Notes: a model not told the origin generated them from the letters alone. A DNA stretch of 34,896 nucleotides from JBBRNH01 sp038230415 (GCA_038230415.1 JBBRNH010000062.1:1-34896); one strand, 5' to 3'. Shown: positions 7,848 through 16,806, counted from the stretch's first letter. Made by a program: numbers and translations.

Positions 7848-10800
7848 CTCTGACCCAACGCTGTACGTTTATTGTCTGGCTCATAGCCCTGTTTCTGCAA
7901 CTTACACCGAGCCGGGGGCAGGGCGATGCGCTGAACCAAAACTACCTCTTCGAGCATTTTTCGCCCCAAAAAGGACTCTCGCAGGGCAGCGGCTACACCA
8001 TCGAGAGCAACAATGATTTTATGTGGTTTGGTACGCAGGACGGCCTGAATCGGTTTGATGGCTACACCTACAAGGTGTACCGGACGGGCGGGCCGCACGC
8101 CATCCGCGATAATTTTATCCAGTGGCTGTTTACGGACCGGGGCGGGCGGCTCTGGGTGGGTACGGTGCGGGGCGTGGATATATACGACAAACAACGCGAC
8201 GAGTTCACCGATTTCAGCACCATCTTCCGCGTCAGGGCCAATCACCCGATTAACAGCGTAGCCGTCAGGCGGATAGTCGAAGACCGGCAGGGCGGCATCT
8301 GGATTATGACCGACGAAGAGGGCGTGTATCGGTTTGACCCCAAAACGGGCCAGATCAGGGGGTTTTTGCAGACCCGCAACAACTTGGTTGACATAGCCGT
8401 AGCTCCCGACGGAACCGTTTGGATCAGTGCCGACGACGAGGTGTATTTTTACCAGCCCGGCACGACCACACTCCAGGCGATTTCGTTCAAAAAGACCCTC
8501 AACCTGCCCAACGCCGTGATCCTCAGAGCCATTGCCACCGATGCCGCCGGTGGGGTTTGGGTAGGCACCTACGAAGAAGGCGTTTATGTCCTGAAACCAA
8601 CCGGCAGTCAGCGGGTGATTCGGCCCGCCGACGTGATTCATTATCAGCAGGGCAAAACAAACCACGACCTCGGCGGCAACCAGATTTCGCGGCTGTTTTG
8701 CGACCGATCTGGCCGCATCTGGATCGGCACCCGCACCGAAGGCATCTCGCTCTATGACCCGCAGACCAACACCTTTACGCACCTCAAAAATCAGGAAAAC
8801 AACACCCGGAGTTTAGCCTCAAACTACGTGCTGACTTTTTTTGAAGACCGCCAGGCCACTATCTGGGTGGGGCTAAGTGGCGAAGGCATTGATAAGTTTG
8901 ATCCCCGAAAAGCCCCTTTCCGGCTCATTCAGCGCGATTCGGGCAAGCCGCCCGGCCAGACCTTAGCCGACAATATGGTTTTTAAGGTGCTGCCGCAGGG
9001 CAACCAACTCTACATTGGCACGCAGGCGGGCGGACTGTCGGTGTATTCGTTACTGACCGGAGCCACCAAAACATTTCTGCCCGAACCGGGGAATCCGGCC
9101 AGTATTCTGCACAATCAGGTGCATGACATCGTGGCCGACTCGACCCAAAACCTGTGGCTGGCAACGGGGCGCGGCCTGTGCTATTATAATCTTGAAAACC
9201 AACGGTTTACGTCTTATCTGCAAACCGGCCAGCCCACCCTGCTGTATCTGTACGCGCTGGCCCTGCTCAAAAACGGGCGCGAAATCTGGGTGGGCGGGCA
9301 ACGGGGGCTGTATCGGTTTGATGTGCCGACCCGACGCTGGGCAACCTGGGCCGGGCTGCCCGGCGTTGCCGCCATTGCCAGCTACGTGGTGCGGCTGATT
9401 TACGAAGACAGCAGCCATACCATCTGGCTCGGTACGCTGGGGCATGGCCTGATTCGGGTTGATGGCAAAACAGGCCGCGTTACGGTTTTTGACCAAAAAA
9501 ACGGCCTGTTTTGCAGCAACATCCGTAGCCTGAAACAAAGCGGTAATACCCTCTGGGTTGGCTCTGACTGCGGGTTGTTTTCGGTAGATATGACCCGGCA
9601 AACGGTTTCGGCCCCGATCACCGAGCGCAATGGCTTGCCCAACAACGTGATTTATGGTATCCTCACCGATGCGTCCAATCATCTCTGGCTCAGTAGCAAC
9701 CGGGGATTAACGCGCTTTTTACCCGGCCAACCTACGGGTTCGGCACCTGCGCCCGGTGCCGGTAAAACCATGAAAAACTACAACAGCAACGACGGCTTGC
9801 AGGCCGATGAGTTTAACACCAATGCCGCCGGTCAGCACGCCGACGGTACGCTGTTTTTTGGGGGCGTGAAAGGCATTACGTACTTCCGGCCCGGCCAACT
9901 GATGCCCAATCGGTATGTGCCACCCGTTCGGCTCACGAGCATCCGGGTGAACGATAGCCTGATTGCCCCCAACCAATCTGAAATCAGGCTGACCCACAAC
10001 CAGAATTTTATTGACTTCACGTTTGTGGCCTTCAATTTCTCGAACACCGAAAAAAACACCTACCGCTACCGGCTCGACGGCATCAATACCGACTGGGTGA
10101 AGGCCGGTACGCGCAACGTGGCTCCCTATACCAACCTGCCCGCCGGTGCGTATGTGTTCAGGGTGCGGGGCAGCAACGACGACGGACTCGAAAACCCGCA
10201 GGAAGCCTCGATTCGGGTAATTATTGCGCCGGTTTTTTATCAGACCTGGTGGTTCCGCTCGTTGCTGGGTTTGCTGGGGGCGGGACTGTTGCTGCTGGCG
10301 TATCGAAATTACCTGTCGTTCCAGACCGTTCGGGCCAAGTTGGAGAAAGAAGAAGCCATCCGGCAGCAAAAAGAAGCCGAACTCAAAGAAGCCTCGGCCC
10401 GGTTTCAGCAGCGCATCGCCGAAACCGAAATGGCCGCGCTCCGGGCGCAGATGAACCCCCACTTTATTTTTAACTGCTTGAATTCTATCCAGTATTTTAC
10501 GGCTCAGAACGAGATCGAACAGGCATCGGGTTATCTCAGCAAATTCTCAAGGCTCATCCGGCTCGTGCTGGAAAATTCGCGCTCCGAGAAAGTTACCCTC
10601 GCCAACGAACTCGAAACCCTGCGGCTTTTTATGGATATGGAAACCATGCGGTTCGGCCAGAAACTGCATTATGCCATTGATCTGGCCGATGACATTGATG
10701 CTTATGGTATTCAGATACCGCCGTTGCTGCTGCAACCCTTTGTGGAGAACGCCATCTGGCACGGCCTGATGCACAAAGAAGAAGGTGGCACGGTGACGGT

Positions 10801-11053
10801 ATCGGTGCAGCAACCCCAACCCGACCGGCTTCGTATCGAAGTGACTGACAATGGCATTGGCCGGACCAAAGCCGCCGAATACAAGAGTAAATCAGCTACC
10901 AAAAGCAAGTCTTTCGGCATGAAACTGACCGCCGACCGGATTGAACTTATTAACCAGTTGTATCATACCCATACGCAGGTACACATCAACGATTTGGTGG
11001 ATGCCGCCGGGCAGGGAATCGGCACAACGGTTATCATCGAAATTCCGGTCTGA
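7844..11053 (+). CDS. Reg_prop/Y_Y_Y sensor histidine kinase (LytS-type)
   Basis: The protein has 1069 residues. A signal peptide (about 1-26, ending SRGQ) is followed by about 14 two-component-regulator propeller repeats. These contain the typical (L/I)W-(V/I/L)-G-T segments, such as MWFGTQDGLNRFD, LWVGTVRGVDIYD and IWIGTRTEGISLYD, and form a large periplasmic sensor of two propellers. A Y_Y_Y domain (about 725-795, YRYRLDG.NTDW) leads to one membrane helix (about 803-823) and a coiled coil. The His_kinase domain has His873 in MNPHFIFNCLNSIQ, the N-box VENAIWHGL and DNGIG. This architecture resembles the polysaccharide-sensing hybrid kinases of Bacteroides, but it lacks a fused receiver and AraC domain, so the regulator is a separate protein. 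No glycan-use genes adjoin it, so the ligand is open. Confidence 0.93.
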   Translation: MTLTQRCTFIVWLIALFLQLTPSRGQGDALNQNYLFEHFSPQKGLSQGSGYTIESNNDFMWFGTQDGLNRFDGYTYKVYRTGGPHAIRDNFIQWLFTDRGGRLWVGTVRGVDIYDKQRDEFTDFSTIFRVRANHPINSVAVRRIVEDRQGGIWIMTDEEGVYRFDPKTGQIRGFLQTRNNLVDIAVAPDGTVWISADDEVYFYQPGTTTLQAISFKKTLNLPNAVILRAIATDAAGGVWVGTYEEGVYVLKPTGSQRVIRPADVIHYQQGKTNHDLGGNQISRLFCDRSGRIWIGTRTEGISLYDPQTNTFTHLKNQENNTRSLASNYVLTFFEDRQATIWVGLSGEGIDKFDPRKAPFRLIQRDSGKPPGQTLADNMVFKVLPQGNQLYIGTQAGGLSVYSLLTGATKTFLPEPGNPASILHNQVHDIVADSTQNLWLATGRGLCYYNLENQRFTSYLQTGQPTLLYLYALALLKNGREIWVGGQRGLYRFDVPTRRWATWAGLPGVAAIASYVVRLIYEDSSHTIWLGTLGHGLIRVDGKTGRVTVFDQKNGLFCSNIRSLKQSGNTLWVGSDCGLFSVDMTRQTVSAPITERNGLPNNVIYGILTDASNHLWLSSNRGLTRFLPGQPTGSAPAPGAGKTMKNYNSNDGLQADEFNTNAAGQHADGTLFFGGVKGITYFRPGQLMPNRYVPPVRLTSIRVNDSLIAPNQSEIRLTHNQNFIDFTFVAFNFSNTEKNTYRYRLDGINTDWVKAGTRNVAPYTNLPAGAYVFRVRGSNDDGLENPQEASIRVIIAPVFYQTWWFRSLLGLLGAGLLLLAYRNYLSFQTVRAKLEKEEAIRQQKEAELKEASARFQQRIAETEMAALRAQMNPHFIFNCLNSIQYFTAQNEIEQASGYLSKFSRLIRLVLENSRSEKVTLANELETLRLFMDMETMRFGQKLHYAIDLADDIDAYGIQIPPLLLQPFVENAIWHGLMHKEEGGTVTVSVQQPQPDRLRIEVTDNGIGRTKAAEYKSKSATKSKSFGMKLTADRIELINQLYHTHTQVHINDLVDAAGQGIGTTVIIEIPV

Positions 11054-11071
11054 CGGCATGAACAACGCGCT

Positions 11072-13288
11072 ATGAACCCGACCCGATGTTATCTGTTTTG
11101 GCTGATCTGGCTGTTTTTGCATCCCACGCCGGGGTTGGGGCAGGGCGGTGTGCCGGGCCGGTATCCGCCCGTGCGGAGCAGTGTGGGGCAACGCTACCCC
11201 ATGCCCGAATTTAATATGAACCGCGCCAACGACTCGGTTTATATTGCCGACCGGGTAGGCACGGCCCACGCGCTGCTACGGGCCGAAGAAGCCAAACCCG
11301 CCACGTTGCTGCGCGACTCAACCATTCTGCGGCTCTATAATTACTTAGGAGCTTTGTATCGGGAGACCAGAAACAGCAAGGACAGTTGTCTGTATTACGG
11401 CAAAAAAATGGTTGACTACGCCACCAACTGCCACAATCTTGAATTTACAGTGAAAGGGCTGTTTCAGCAGGCACTGTACTACCGGAACATTAAACTCAAC
11501 CCCGCCGAAGCCCTCCGTATCAACCTGAAAGCCTACGACTTGCTCGAAAACGCCGACCACGACCCGCAGGTTTTCTGGCGAATCTGCTATAACCTCGGCG
11601 AACTCTATACCAGCATCCGTGAGTATGACAACGCTCTGAAATACTACCAGCAAGCCGACGTGTTGATTAAGCAAGGCACGGGCCTTAGCACGGTTACTAC
11701 CTACGCCTACGCCAATGCTATCTGGGAAGGAATGGCGGTTATTTACACCCGGAAACAGCAGTATGCCTTAGCCGAGCCGTATTTCCGGCAGGCCATCGAA
11801 AAGTTGAAATACATCTCGATCAAGGCCAGCCATGCCTATCTGTATTATGCTTTTGCCGACTTTTTTCAACAGCAAAAGCAGTTTCAGCAGGCCATTGACT
11901 ACAACAAAAAAGCCGAGGAAATCTGGAGCGCATTAGAGCAGTCGGCCAATTTAAGCATGGCCCGGTCGCGGCTGGCCCTGTGTTATATCGAACTCAACGA
12001 CCTTGACGCTGCCGAACGCTATGCCACGCAAGCCCTCAACGCCGGTAAGCCCGCGCTTGTGGGTCTCAAAGAAGCCCATGATGCCTTGTATCAGGTGGCG
12101 TTTCGGCGGGGTGACTGGCGCAACAGCCTGACTCATTTCAGGCAGTACATGACGGTTCGGGATTCGTTAGAGACCATCTTCAAACAGGAAGAACTGTATA
12201 AAATCAAGAGCCGGTTCGATCTGGAAAAAGTAGCACTCAAAAACAGCCAGGACAAAGAGCTTCAGCAGCGCGAGTTGTTAAGCATCCGGCAGCAGAGTGA
12301 TCTGGAAAAACTAAAAGCAGCCGCCGATAAACAGCAGTTTTTAGACCAGATGACCCGCGAAACCCTGAAACGGCAGTTAGAAACCCAGACCCTCAGAGAG
12401 CAGGGCATCGGCCAGCAAACCCGCGCACTGACCGAAAAAGGAACCCAAGAAAAACGCATCAATGCACTGAAAATAAGAGAGTTAGAGCAGGGAAAAATTC
12501 TTGAAAACCGAACCAGAAACGCACTGATTTTGGGGTTGTTGATTGCCGCTACGCTGGGGGCAGCCTTGTTCCGGGCAAACCGCAGGTTGATAGCCAGCAA
12601 TCAGGAACTGACCGCCAAGAACAAACTCATCAAAGAAGTGACCCACCAAATTCAGGCAACCGAAATGGCCGCGCTCCGGGCGCAGATGAACCCCCACTTT
12701 ATCTTCAACTGCCTGAATTCGATCCAGTTCTTTACCGCCCAGAACGATACCGACAAAGCATCGGATTACCTCACCAAGTTCTCGCGGCTCATCCGGCTGG
12801 TGCTCGAAAACTCCAAATCCGAGAAAGTGACTCTTGCCAACGAACTCGAAACCCTGCGGCTCTATATCGAGATGGAGGCCATGCGGTTTCAGCAAAAAGT
12901 GCAGTATAGCATCTCGATAGCCGAGCCGATAGACATTGAATCGGTCGAGATACCGCCCCTACTGTTGCAGCCTTTTGTGGAGAACGCCATCTGGCACGGC
13001 CTGATGCACAAAGACGAAGGCGGCACGGTGGCCGTATCGGTGCAGCAACCCCAACCCAACTGCCTGCGGGTGACAATCACCGACGATGGTGTGGGCCGGG
13101 CCAGAGCCGCTGAATACAAGAGTAAATCAGCCACCAAAAATAAATCGCTCGGCATGAAGCTAACCGCCGACCGCATCGAACTTATTAACCAATTATATCA
13201 CACCCAAACCCAGATTACGGTAGAAGACCTGACCGATGCCAGCGGACAGCCCGCCGGTACGCGGGTGGTGGTTGACATCCCGATTTAA
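11072..13288 (+). CDS. TPR-containing LytS-type sensor histidine kinase
   Basis: The protein has 738 residues. A signal peptide (about 1-24, ending GLGQ) precedes a periplasmic region of tetratricopeptide-like helix pairs (about 70-370), for example ALKYYQQADVLIKQG, AEPYFRQAIEKLKY and AIDYNKKAEEIW. A long charged coiled coil (370-480) follows, then one membrane helix (about 482-503, ILGLLIAATLGAALF) and the His_kinase domain with His542 in MNPHFIFNCLNSIQFF, N-box VENAIWHGL and a G-box DDGVG. The start is the ATG 18 bases after the previous stop. Catalytic residues are intact. TPR-type LytS kinases are common in Bacteroidota; here one sits in series with two kinases of other sensor types. Confidence 0.92.
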   Translation: MNPTRCYLFWLIWLFLHPTPGLGQGGVPGRYPPVRSSVGQRYPMPEFNMNRANDSVYIADRVGTAHALLRAEEAKPATLLRDSTILRLYNYLGALYRETRNSKDSCLYYGKKMVDYATNCHNLEFTVKGLFQQALYYRNIKLNPAEALRINLKAYDLLENADHDPQVFWRICYNLGELYTSIREYDNALKYYQQADVLIKQGTGLSTVTTYAYANAIWEGMAVIYTRKQQYALAEPYFRQAIEKLKYISIKASHAYLYYAFADFFQQQKQFQQAIDYNKKAEEIWSALEQSANLSMARSRLALCYIELNDLDAAERYATQALNAGKPALVGLKEAHDALYQVAFRRGDWRNSLTHFRQYMTVRDSLETIFKQEELYKIKSRFDLEKVALKNSQDKELQQRELLSIRQQSDLEKLKAAADKQQFLDQMTRETLKRQLETQTLREQGIGQQTRALTEKGTQEKRINALKIRELEQGKILENRTRNALILGLLIAATLGAALFRANRRLIASNQELTAKNKLIKEVTHQIQATEMAALRAQMNPHFIFNCLNSIQFFTAQNDTDKASDYLTKFSRLIRLVLENSKSEKVTLANELETLRLYIEMEAMRFQQKVQYSISIAEPIDIESVEIPPLLLQPFVENAIWHGLMHKDEGGTVAVSVQQPQPNCLRVTITDDGVGRARAAEYKSKSATKNKSLGMKLTADRIELINQLYHTQTQITVEDLTDASGQPAGTRVVVDIPI

Positions 13289-13345
13289 CCGTATTTTCTC
13301 TTTTTATCGAATTATCGAAACCTCCTCCCTAAACCCGATCAACCC

Positions 13346-14092
13346 ATGATTCGCACCATTATTATTGACGACGAACCCAATGCCGTTGGTCTGCTGACCC
13401 TGCGGCTCTCCCAGCACTGCCCCGCTATCGAGGTCGTTGCGGCCTGCACCAGCAGTTCAAAAGGCGTACAGGCCATTTTGGAACACAAGCCCGATCTGGT
13501 ATTTTTAGACATCGAGATGCCGCAGATGAACGGCTTTGAGGTGCTGGAAGCGGTGGCAGAACTCTCGTTTTCGCTGGTATTCGTCACCGCCTACGACCGT
13601 TTCGCCCTCAAAGCATTCCGGTACAGCGCGGTTGATTACCTGCTCAAACCGATTGATTCGCAGGAGTTGATTCAGGCCGTGAGCCGGATCGAGAGGCAGC
13701 AGAAAACGGCCCCCGAACAACTTGCCCACCTGCAACAGCAATTTAACAATCCGGCCCGGCCCCTGCCCGATAAAATTGCCCTGCCCTACCAGAACGGCGT
13801 AACATTTGTGGCCCTGGCCGATGTGTTGTACTGCGAATCGGACGACAGCTACACGAAGTTTTTTCTGGCCGATGGCAACCACTATCTCGTCACCAAGTCA
13901 ATGCGCGAGATTCAGGAACTGCTCGAAGAACGGCATTTTTTGCGCGTTCACCGGCAGTATATCGTCAACCTGGATCAGATCAGAAAATTCGTGAAAGGAG
14001 AAGGCAACTACCTGATTATGAGCGATCAGAAATCTATTCCGGTCTCCCGCAATCACCGCGACCGGCTCATCGAACGGTTTGGGTGGTTATGA
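13346..14092 (+). CDS. LytTR-family response regulator
   Basis: The protein has 248 residues. The receiver domain (1-120) has the acidic pair Asp8/Asp9, the phospho-acceptor Asp55 in LVFLDIEMPQMNGFEVL, Thr81 and Lys101 (LLKPID). A LytTR DNA-binding domain occupies about residues 145-245 (EERHFLRVHRQYIVNLDQI, then SRNHRDRLIERF). It is the only response regulator near the three kinases and follows them by 57 bases in the same direction, so it is the presumed common partner. LytTR proteins bind direct repeats about 21 bases apart. Candidate sites lie upstream of the first kinase, suggesting autoregulation. Its stop lies three bases from the stop of the convergent thrC gene, leaving no space for a terminator between them. 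Confidence 0.94.
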   Translation: MIRTIIIDDEPNAVGLLTLRLSQHCPAIEVVAACTSSSKGVQAILEHKPDLVFLDIEMPQMNGFEVLEAVAELSFSLVFVTAYDRFALKAFRYSAVDYLLKPIDSQELIQAVSRIERQQKTAPEQLAHLQQQFNNPARPLPDKIALPYQNGVTFVALADVLYCESDDSYTKFFLADGNHYLVTKSMREIQELLEERHFLRVHRQYIVNLDQIRKFVKGEGNYLIMSDQKSIPVSRNHRDRLIERFGWL

Positions 14093-14095
14093 TGA

Positions 14096-15403
14096 TCACG
14101 CCGTCTGCAACAGCCCTTCCCGAAACGCTTCGTATTGTGCCGGAATCAGCATGGCCCGCTTGGGCCGGTGGGCGAGTTGGGCAAGCCGTTCGGGAATCTC
14201 GACTGCCACGCCTAAGATGTCTTCGACTACCGGAAACTTGGCCGGGTGCGCCGTTGCCAACGCAATACCAATGCTTTGATAATCGCCGGTTTGCTGCCGA
14301 TAAGCGGCTAAGCCAAGCAAGCCGATGGCCGTGTGCGGGCAGGTCACATAATTATAATCGCGGTAGGTTTGGCGCATCCCGGTGCGGGTTTCGTCGTCGT
14401 CAAAGTAATACCCCGATACAGTGGCCTGAATATCGCCGAGGGCATCACCGAAGAGCCGCGTCAGCCGGACAAAATTACTCGGATTGCCCACGTCCATCGC
14501 GTTCGAGATGGTGGTTACAGACGGTTTCGGTTGGTAATCGCCTGATTTTAGGTACGTCGGCACGGCGTGGTTGAGGTTGGTAGCGGCCACAAACCGATGC
14601 ACGGGCAAGCCCATCTGCCGCGCCAGAACCCCCGCGCTGAGGTTGCCAAAATTGCCGCTTGGCGTAGAAAACACAACCGGCTTGCCCAAGTGACTGACCT
14701 GCCCAAACGCCCGGACGTAGTAAAAACTCTGGGGAATAAGCCGGAAAATATTGATCGAATTAGCCGACGACAGATTCAGTTGCTGATTGAGATCGGTATC
14801 TAAAAATGCCTGTTTCACGATGTCCTGGCAATCATCGAACGAGCCTTGCACCTCAAACGCCTGCACGTTGCCGCCGAGAGTAGTAAGCTGTTTTTCCTGC
14901 AACTCGCTGACGCGGCCCGACGGATATAATATCGAAACCCGAACACCCGGCACGTTGTGAAACCCCATTGCCACCGCCCCGCCCGTGTCGCCCGATGTAG
15001 CTACTAAAATATGCACCTCGCGGTCGGTATGTTGAGAGTAATGCGACATCAGCCCGGCCATAAACCGCGCCCCCACATCTTTGAACGCCAGCGACGGGCC
15101 ATGAAACAGTTCCAGCACCGACGTTTGGTCCGGCACTAACTCAACCACCGGCGTATCGAACGGGAAGGCGCGGTGGGTAAGCTCCTGCAACTCGGCATCG
15201 GTCAGGTCATCGCCCAAAAACAACCGGCTCAGTTCGTAGCCAACGGTGGCCAACGGCTCGTGGGTAAGTTTGCGGAGCAACCCGGCATCGAGCGTTGGGA
15301 TGCTGACGGGCATATACAGCCCCCGGTCGGCGGGCAGGCTTTGAAACAGAGCCTGCTGTGCCGAAACGGTGGTGCCGGGATTATTGGTGCTGTAAAAACG
15401 CAT
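14096..15403 (-). CDS. thrC: Threonine synthase
   Basis: The protein has 435 residues, a normal length for the bacterial thrC group. It converts O-phosphohomoserine to threonine and phosphate with pyridoxal phosphate in the cytoplasm. The N-terminal domain carries the family pattern SxQQALFQSLPADRGLYMP. The PLP lysine is Lys108 in HGPSLAFKDVGARF. Phosphate-binding glycines follow in ATSGDTGGAVA, with STPSGNFGNLSAG further on. Upstream in the same direction are coaX (41 bases away) and the osmC-like gene (51 bases beyond), so the three are probably one transcript. The other threonine-pathway genes (thrA, thrB) are not in the window. The 3' end converges on the LytTR regulator with three bases between stop codons. 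Confidence 0.95.
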   Translation of the reverse strand: MRFYSTNNPGTTVSAQQALFQSLPADRGLYMPVSIPTLDAGLLRKLTHEPLATVGYELSRLFLGDDLTDAELQELTHRAFPFDTPVVELVPDQTSVLELFHGPSLAFKDVGARFMAGLMSHYSQHTDREVHILVATSGDTGGAVAMGFHNVPGVRVSILYPSGRVSELQEKQLTTLGGNVQAFEVQGSFDDCQDIVKQAFLDTDLNQQLNLSSANSINIFRLIPQSFYYVRAFGQVSHLGKPVVFSTPSGNFGNLSAGVLARQMGLPVHRFVAATNLNHAVPTYLKSGDYQPKPSVTTISNAMDVGNPSNFVRLTRLFGDALGDIQATVSGYYFDDDETRTGMRQTYRDYNYVTCPHTAIGLLGLAAYRQQTGDYQSIGIALATAHPAKFPVVEDILGVAVEIPERLAQLAHRPKRAMLIPAQYEAFREGLLQTA

Positions 15404-15444
15404 GATTGCAAGTCAGAATAGGGCCGCAAGTTACGCAGAACGGC

Positions 15445-16215
15445 TTAGTTGCGGGTTGCCAGTTCGCCCACCAACCGGATTCCCTCTAATGTCAGCGCAG
15501 GGTCAACAACCACAAATTCATCGTGCAGAGACAGAATCGCACCAGATAAACCGCCCGTTGCCACAGCGATGGTGCCGGGGCCAAGTTCGGCGCGGGTTTT
15601 GGCAAGCAGGTGCCGCACCAAGCCTTCGTATCCCAGCACCACCCCGGCCTGAATGGCGTGCGTGGTGTTTTGGCCCAACGCCGATTCGGGCAGTTCAATC
15701 GGGACTTCGGGCAGTTGAGCCGTGTTGGCAAACAGGGCGCGGATGGCCGTTTTCAGGCCCGGCGCAATAGCAACACCCGCTATCAACCCGTCGGCAGTAA
15801 CGCTCGTGAAGGTCAGGGCGGTGCCAAAATCAACCACGATGCACGACTGATGGTAGCGCGTAAAAGCAGCTAAGGCATTGGCAACCAAGTCAGTACCAAT
15901 CTGATCGGGCCGCAGGATGGTCAGCGGCAGGGCGGAGTAAACCTCCGGGCCAACCACCACCAAGGCATCGCCAAAAAGCCCGGTCAGCACCGCCCGAAAC
16001 GTGGGCGTGAGGGCCGGTACTACACTGCTCATGGCTGTTTTGTGAATGGCATCGAGCGAAACACCGGCCTCTAAGAGCCAGAACCGCAGGGTGCTTTCGT
16101 AAAACCCTTCGGCCTGAATCGGCTGCGAGGGCGTTCGCCAGATGTGTTGCCAGGCACCATTGGCATACAGACCGAAGACAGCGTTTGAATTGCCAATATT
16201 AACCGCAAGCGTCAT
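15445..16215 (-). CDS. coaX: Type III pantothenate kinase
   Basis: The protein has 256 residues, the usual length. The family phosphorylates pantothenate as the first step of coenzyme A synthesis and belongs to the ASKHA fold. Recognisable segments are the N-terminal phosphate-1 strand (AVNIGNSN), the IGTDLVANALAAF motif holding the presumed catalytic Asp, VDFGTALTFTSV and ATGGLSG near the end. One oddity is that the phosphate-1 motif, usually D-(I/V)-G-N-(T/S), has Asn6 in place of Asp. The motif R after GxD is also Leu (GTDLVAN). Activity may be kept or changed, but the rest of the fold appears complete. It lies between osmC-like and thrC genes in one minus-strand unit. Confidence 0.88.
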   Translation of the reverse strand: MTLAVNIGNSNAVFGLYANGAWQHIWRTPSQPIQAEGFYESTLRFWLLEAGVSLDAIHKTAMSSVVPALTPTFRAVLTGLFGDALVVVGPEVYSALPLTILRPDQIGTDLVANALAAFTRYHQSCIVVDFGTALTFTSVTADGLIAGVAIAPGLKTAIRALFANTAQLPEVPIELPESALGQNTTHAIQAGVVLGYEGLVRHLLAKTRAELGPGTIAVATGGLSGAILSLHDEFVVVDPALTLEGIRLVGELATRN

Positions 16216-16266
16216 GTTAAGGCTGGTAATCGGTGATTGGAGACTGATAGGTTATCGGGGGGTTTG

Positions 16267-16695
16267 CTATCCAATTTCCACCGAATAGGTAATTTCTGCC
16301 GAGGGCCGTAACTGAGCCGTGGCCGAGCAGTATTTATCCATCGAGAGATCAATGGCGCGTTTAACCTTGTCGGGGTCAAGGGTGCCTTTTAGTTTGTAGG
16401 TCAGGTGAATACTGTTGAACGGCGCGGGCGTAACGCCAATTTCGCGTTTGCCCTCGGCGGTCATCCTAAAGTCTTCGATGACCTGTTTTTGCTTTTGCAG
16501 AATCAGAATCACGTCAATAGCCGAACAGCCAGCCAGCCCCATCAGGAGCATTTCCATGGGCCGCGCCCCGGCGTTGTGGCCGCCAATGTCGGTGGCTCCG
16601 TCAATATGCAGGGCCACGTTTGCCGTGCCGGTAGCCTCGAAGTGAAACGCATCGTCAACCCGAACGAGGTCAACGGCCATTGTGCTTAGTTCCAT
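16267..16695 (-). CDS. OsmC/Ohr-family protein (YhfA-like)
   Basis: The protein has 142 residues and is cytoplasmic. It matches the OsmC/YhfA branch: GGHNAGARPMEMLLMGLAGCSAIDVILIL, with Cys57 on the central helix, and a second Cys in DKYCSATAQLRPSAEITYSVEI at the C-terminus. OsmC and Ohr use such a cysteine pair to reduce organic hydroperoxides; for YhfA-like members the substrate is unclear. An internal ATG at 16680 (MAVDLV) is an alternative start. It is the first gene of the probable osmC-coaX-thrC unit. The upstream gap carries a large imperfect inverted repeat. Confidence 0.88.
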   Translation of the reverse strand: MELSTMAVDLVRVDDAFHFEATGTANVALHIDGATDIGGHNAGARPMEMLLMGLAGCSAIDVILILQKQKQVIEDFRMTAEGKREIGVTPAPFNSIHLTYKLKGTLDPDKVKRAIDLSMDKYCSATAQLRPSAEITYSVEIG

Positions 16696-16699
16696 AATT

Positions 16700-16781
16700 C
16701 GTTTAAGGTTTGAGGTTCAACGTTTAAGGTGTACGCTCGTGGTTGAAACAGCGTTAGACTTTAAACGTTGAACCTTAAACG
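16700..16781. repeat. Imperfect inverted repeat with CGTTTAAGGTT units
   Basis: GGTTCAACGTTTAA (16714-16727) pairs with TTAAACGTTGAACC (16761-16774), and CGTTTAAGGTT (16700-16710) can pair with AACCTTAAACG (16771-16781). The left arm holds an extra TGAGGTT relative to the right. The unit CGTTTAAGGT also occurs twice in direct orientation on the left. It fills the gap between two divergent genes, so it is not an ordinary terminator. It could be an interspersed repeat or a dyad regulating both genes. Confidence 0.6.
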
Positions 16782-16806
16782 TTTTTATTTATCTTCACCA
16801 ACTCAA

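Noticed and set aside
7730..8782. 350-codon minus-strand open frame
   Set aside because: It lies opposite the 3' end of the first kinase and the propeller region of the second, has no recognisable domain, and arises from the GC-rich codon pattern of those genes.
9050..10462. Minus-strand open frames of 210 and 247 codons
   Set aside because: They are antisense to the Reg_prop/Y_Y_Y kinase, whose repeats and domains are unambiguous. The antisense peptides are Pro/Gly/His-rich noise.
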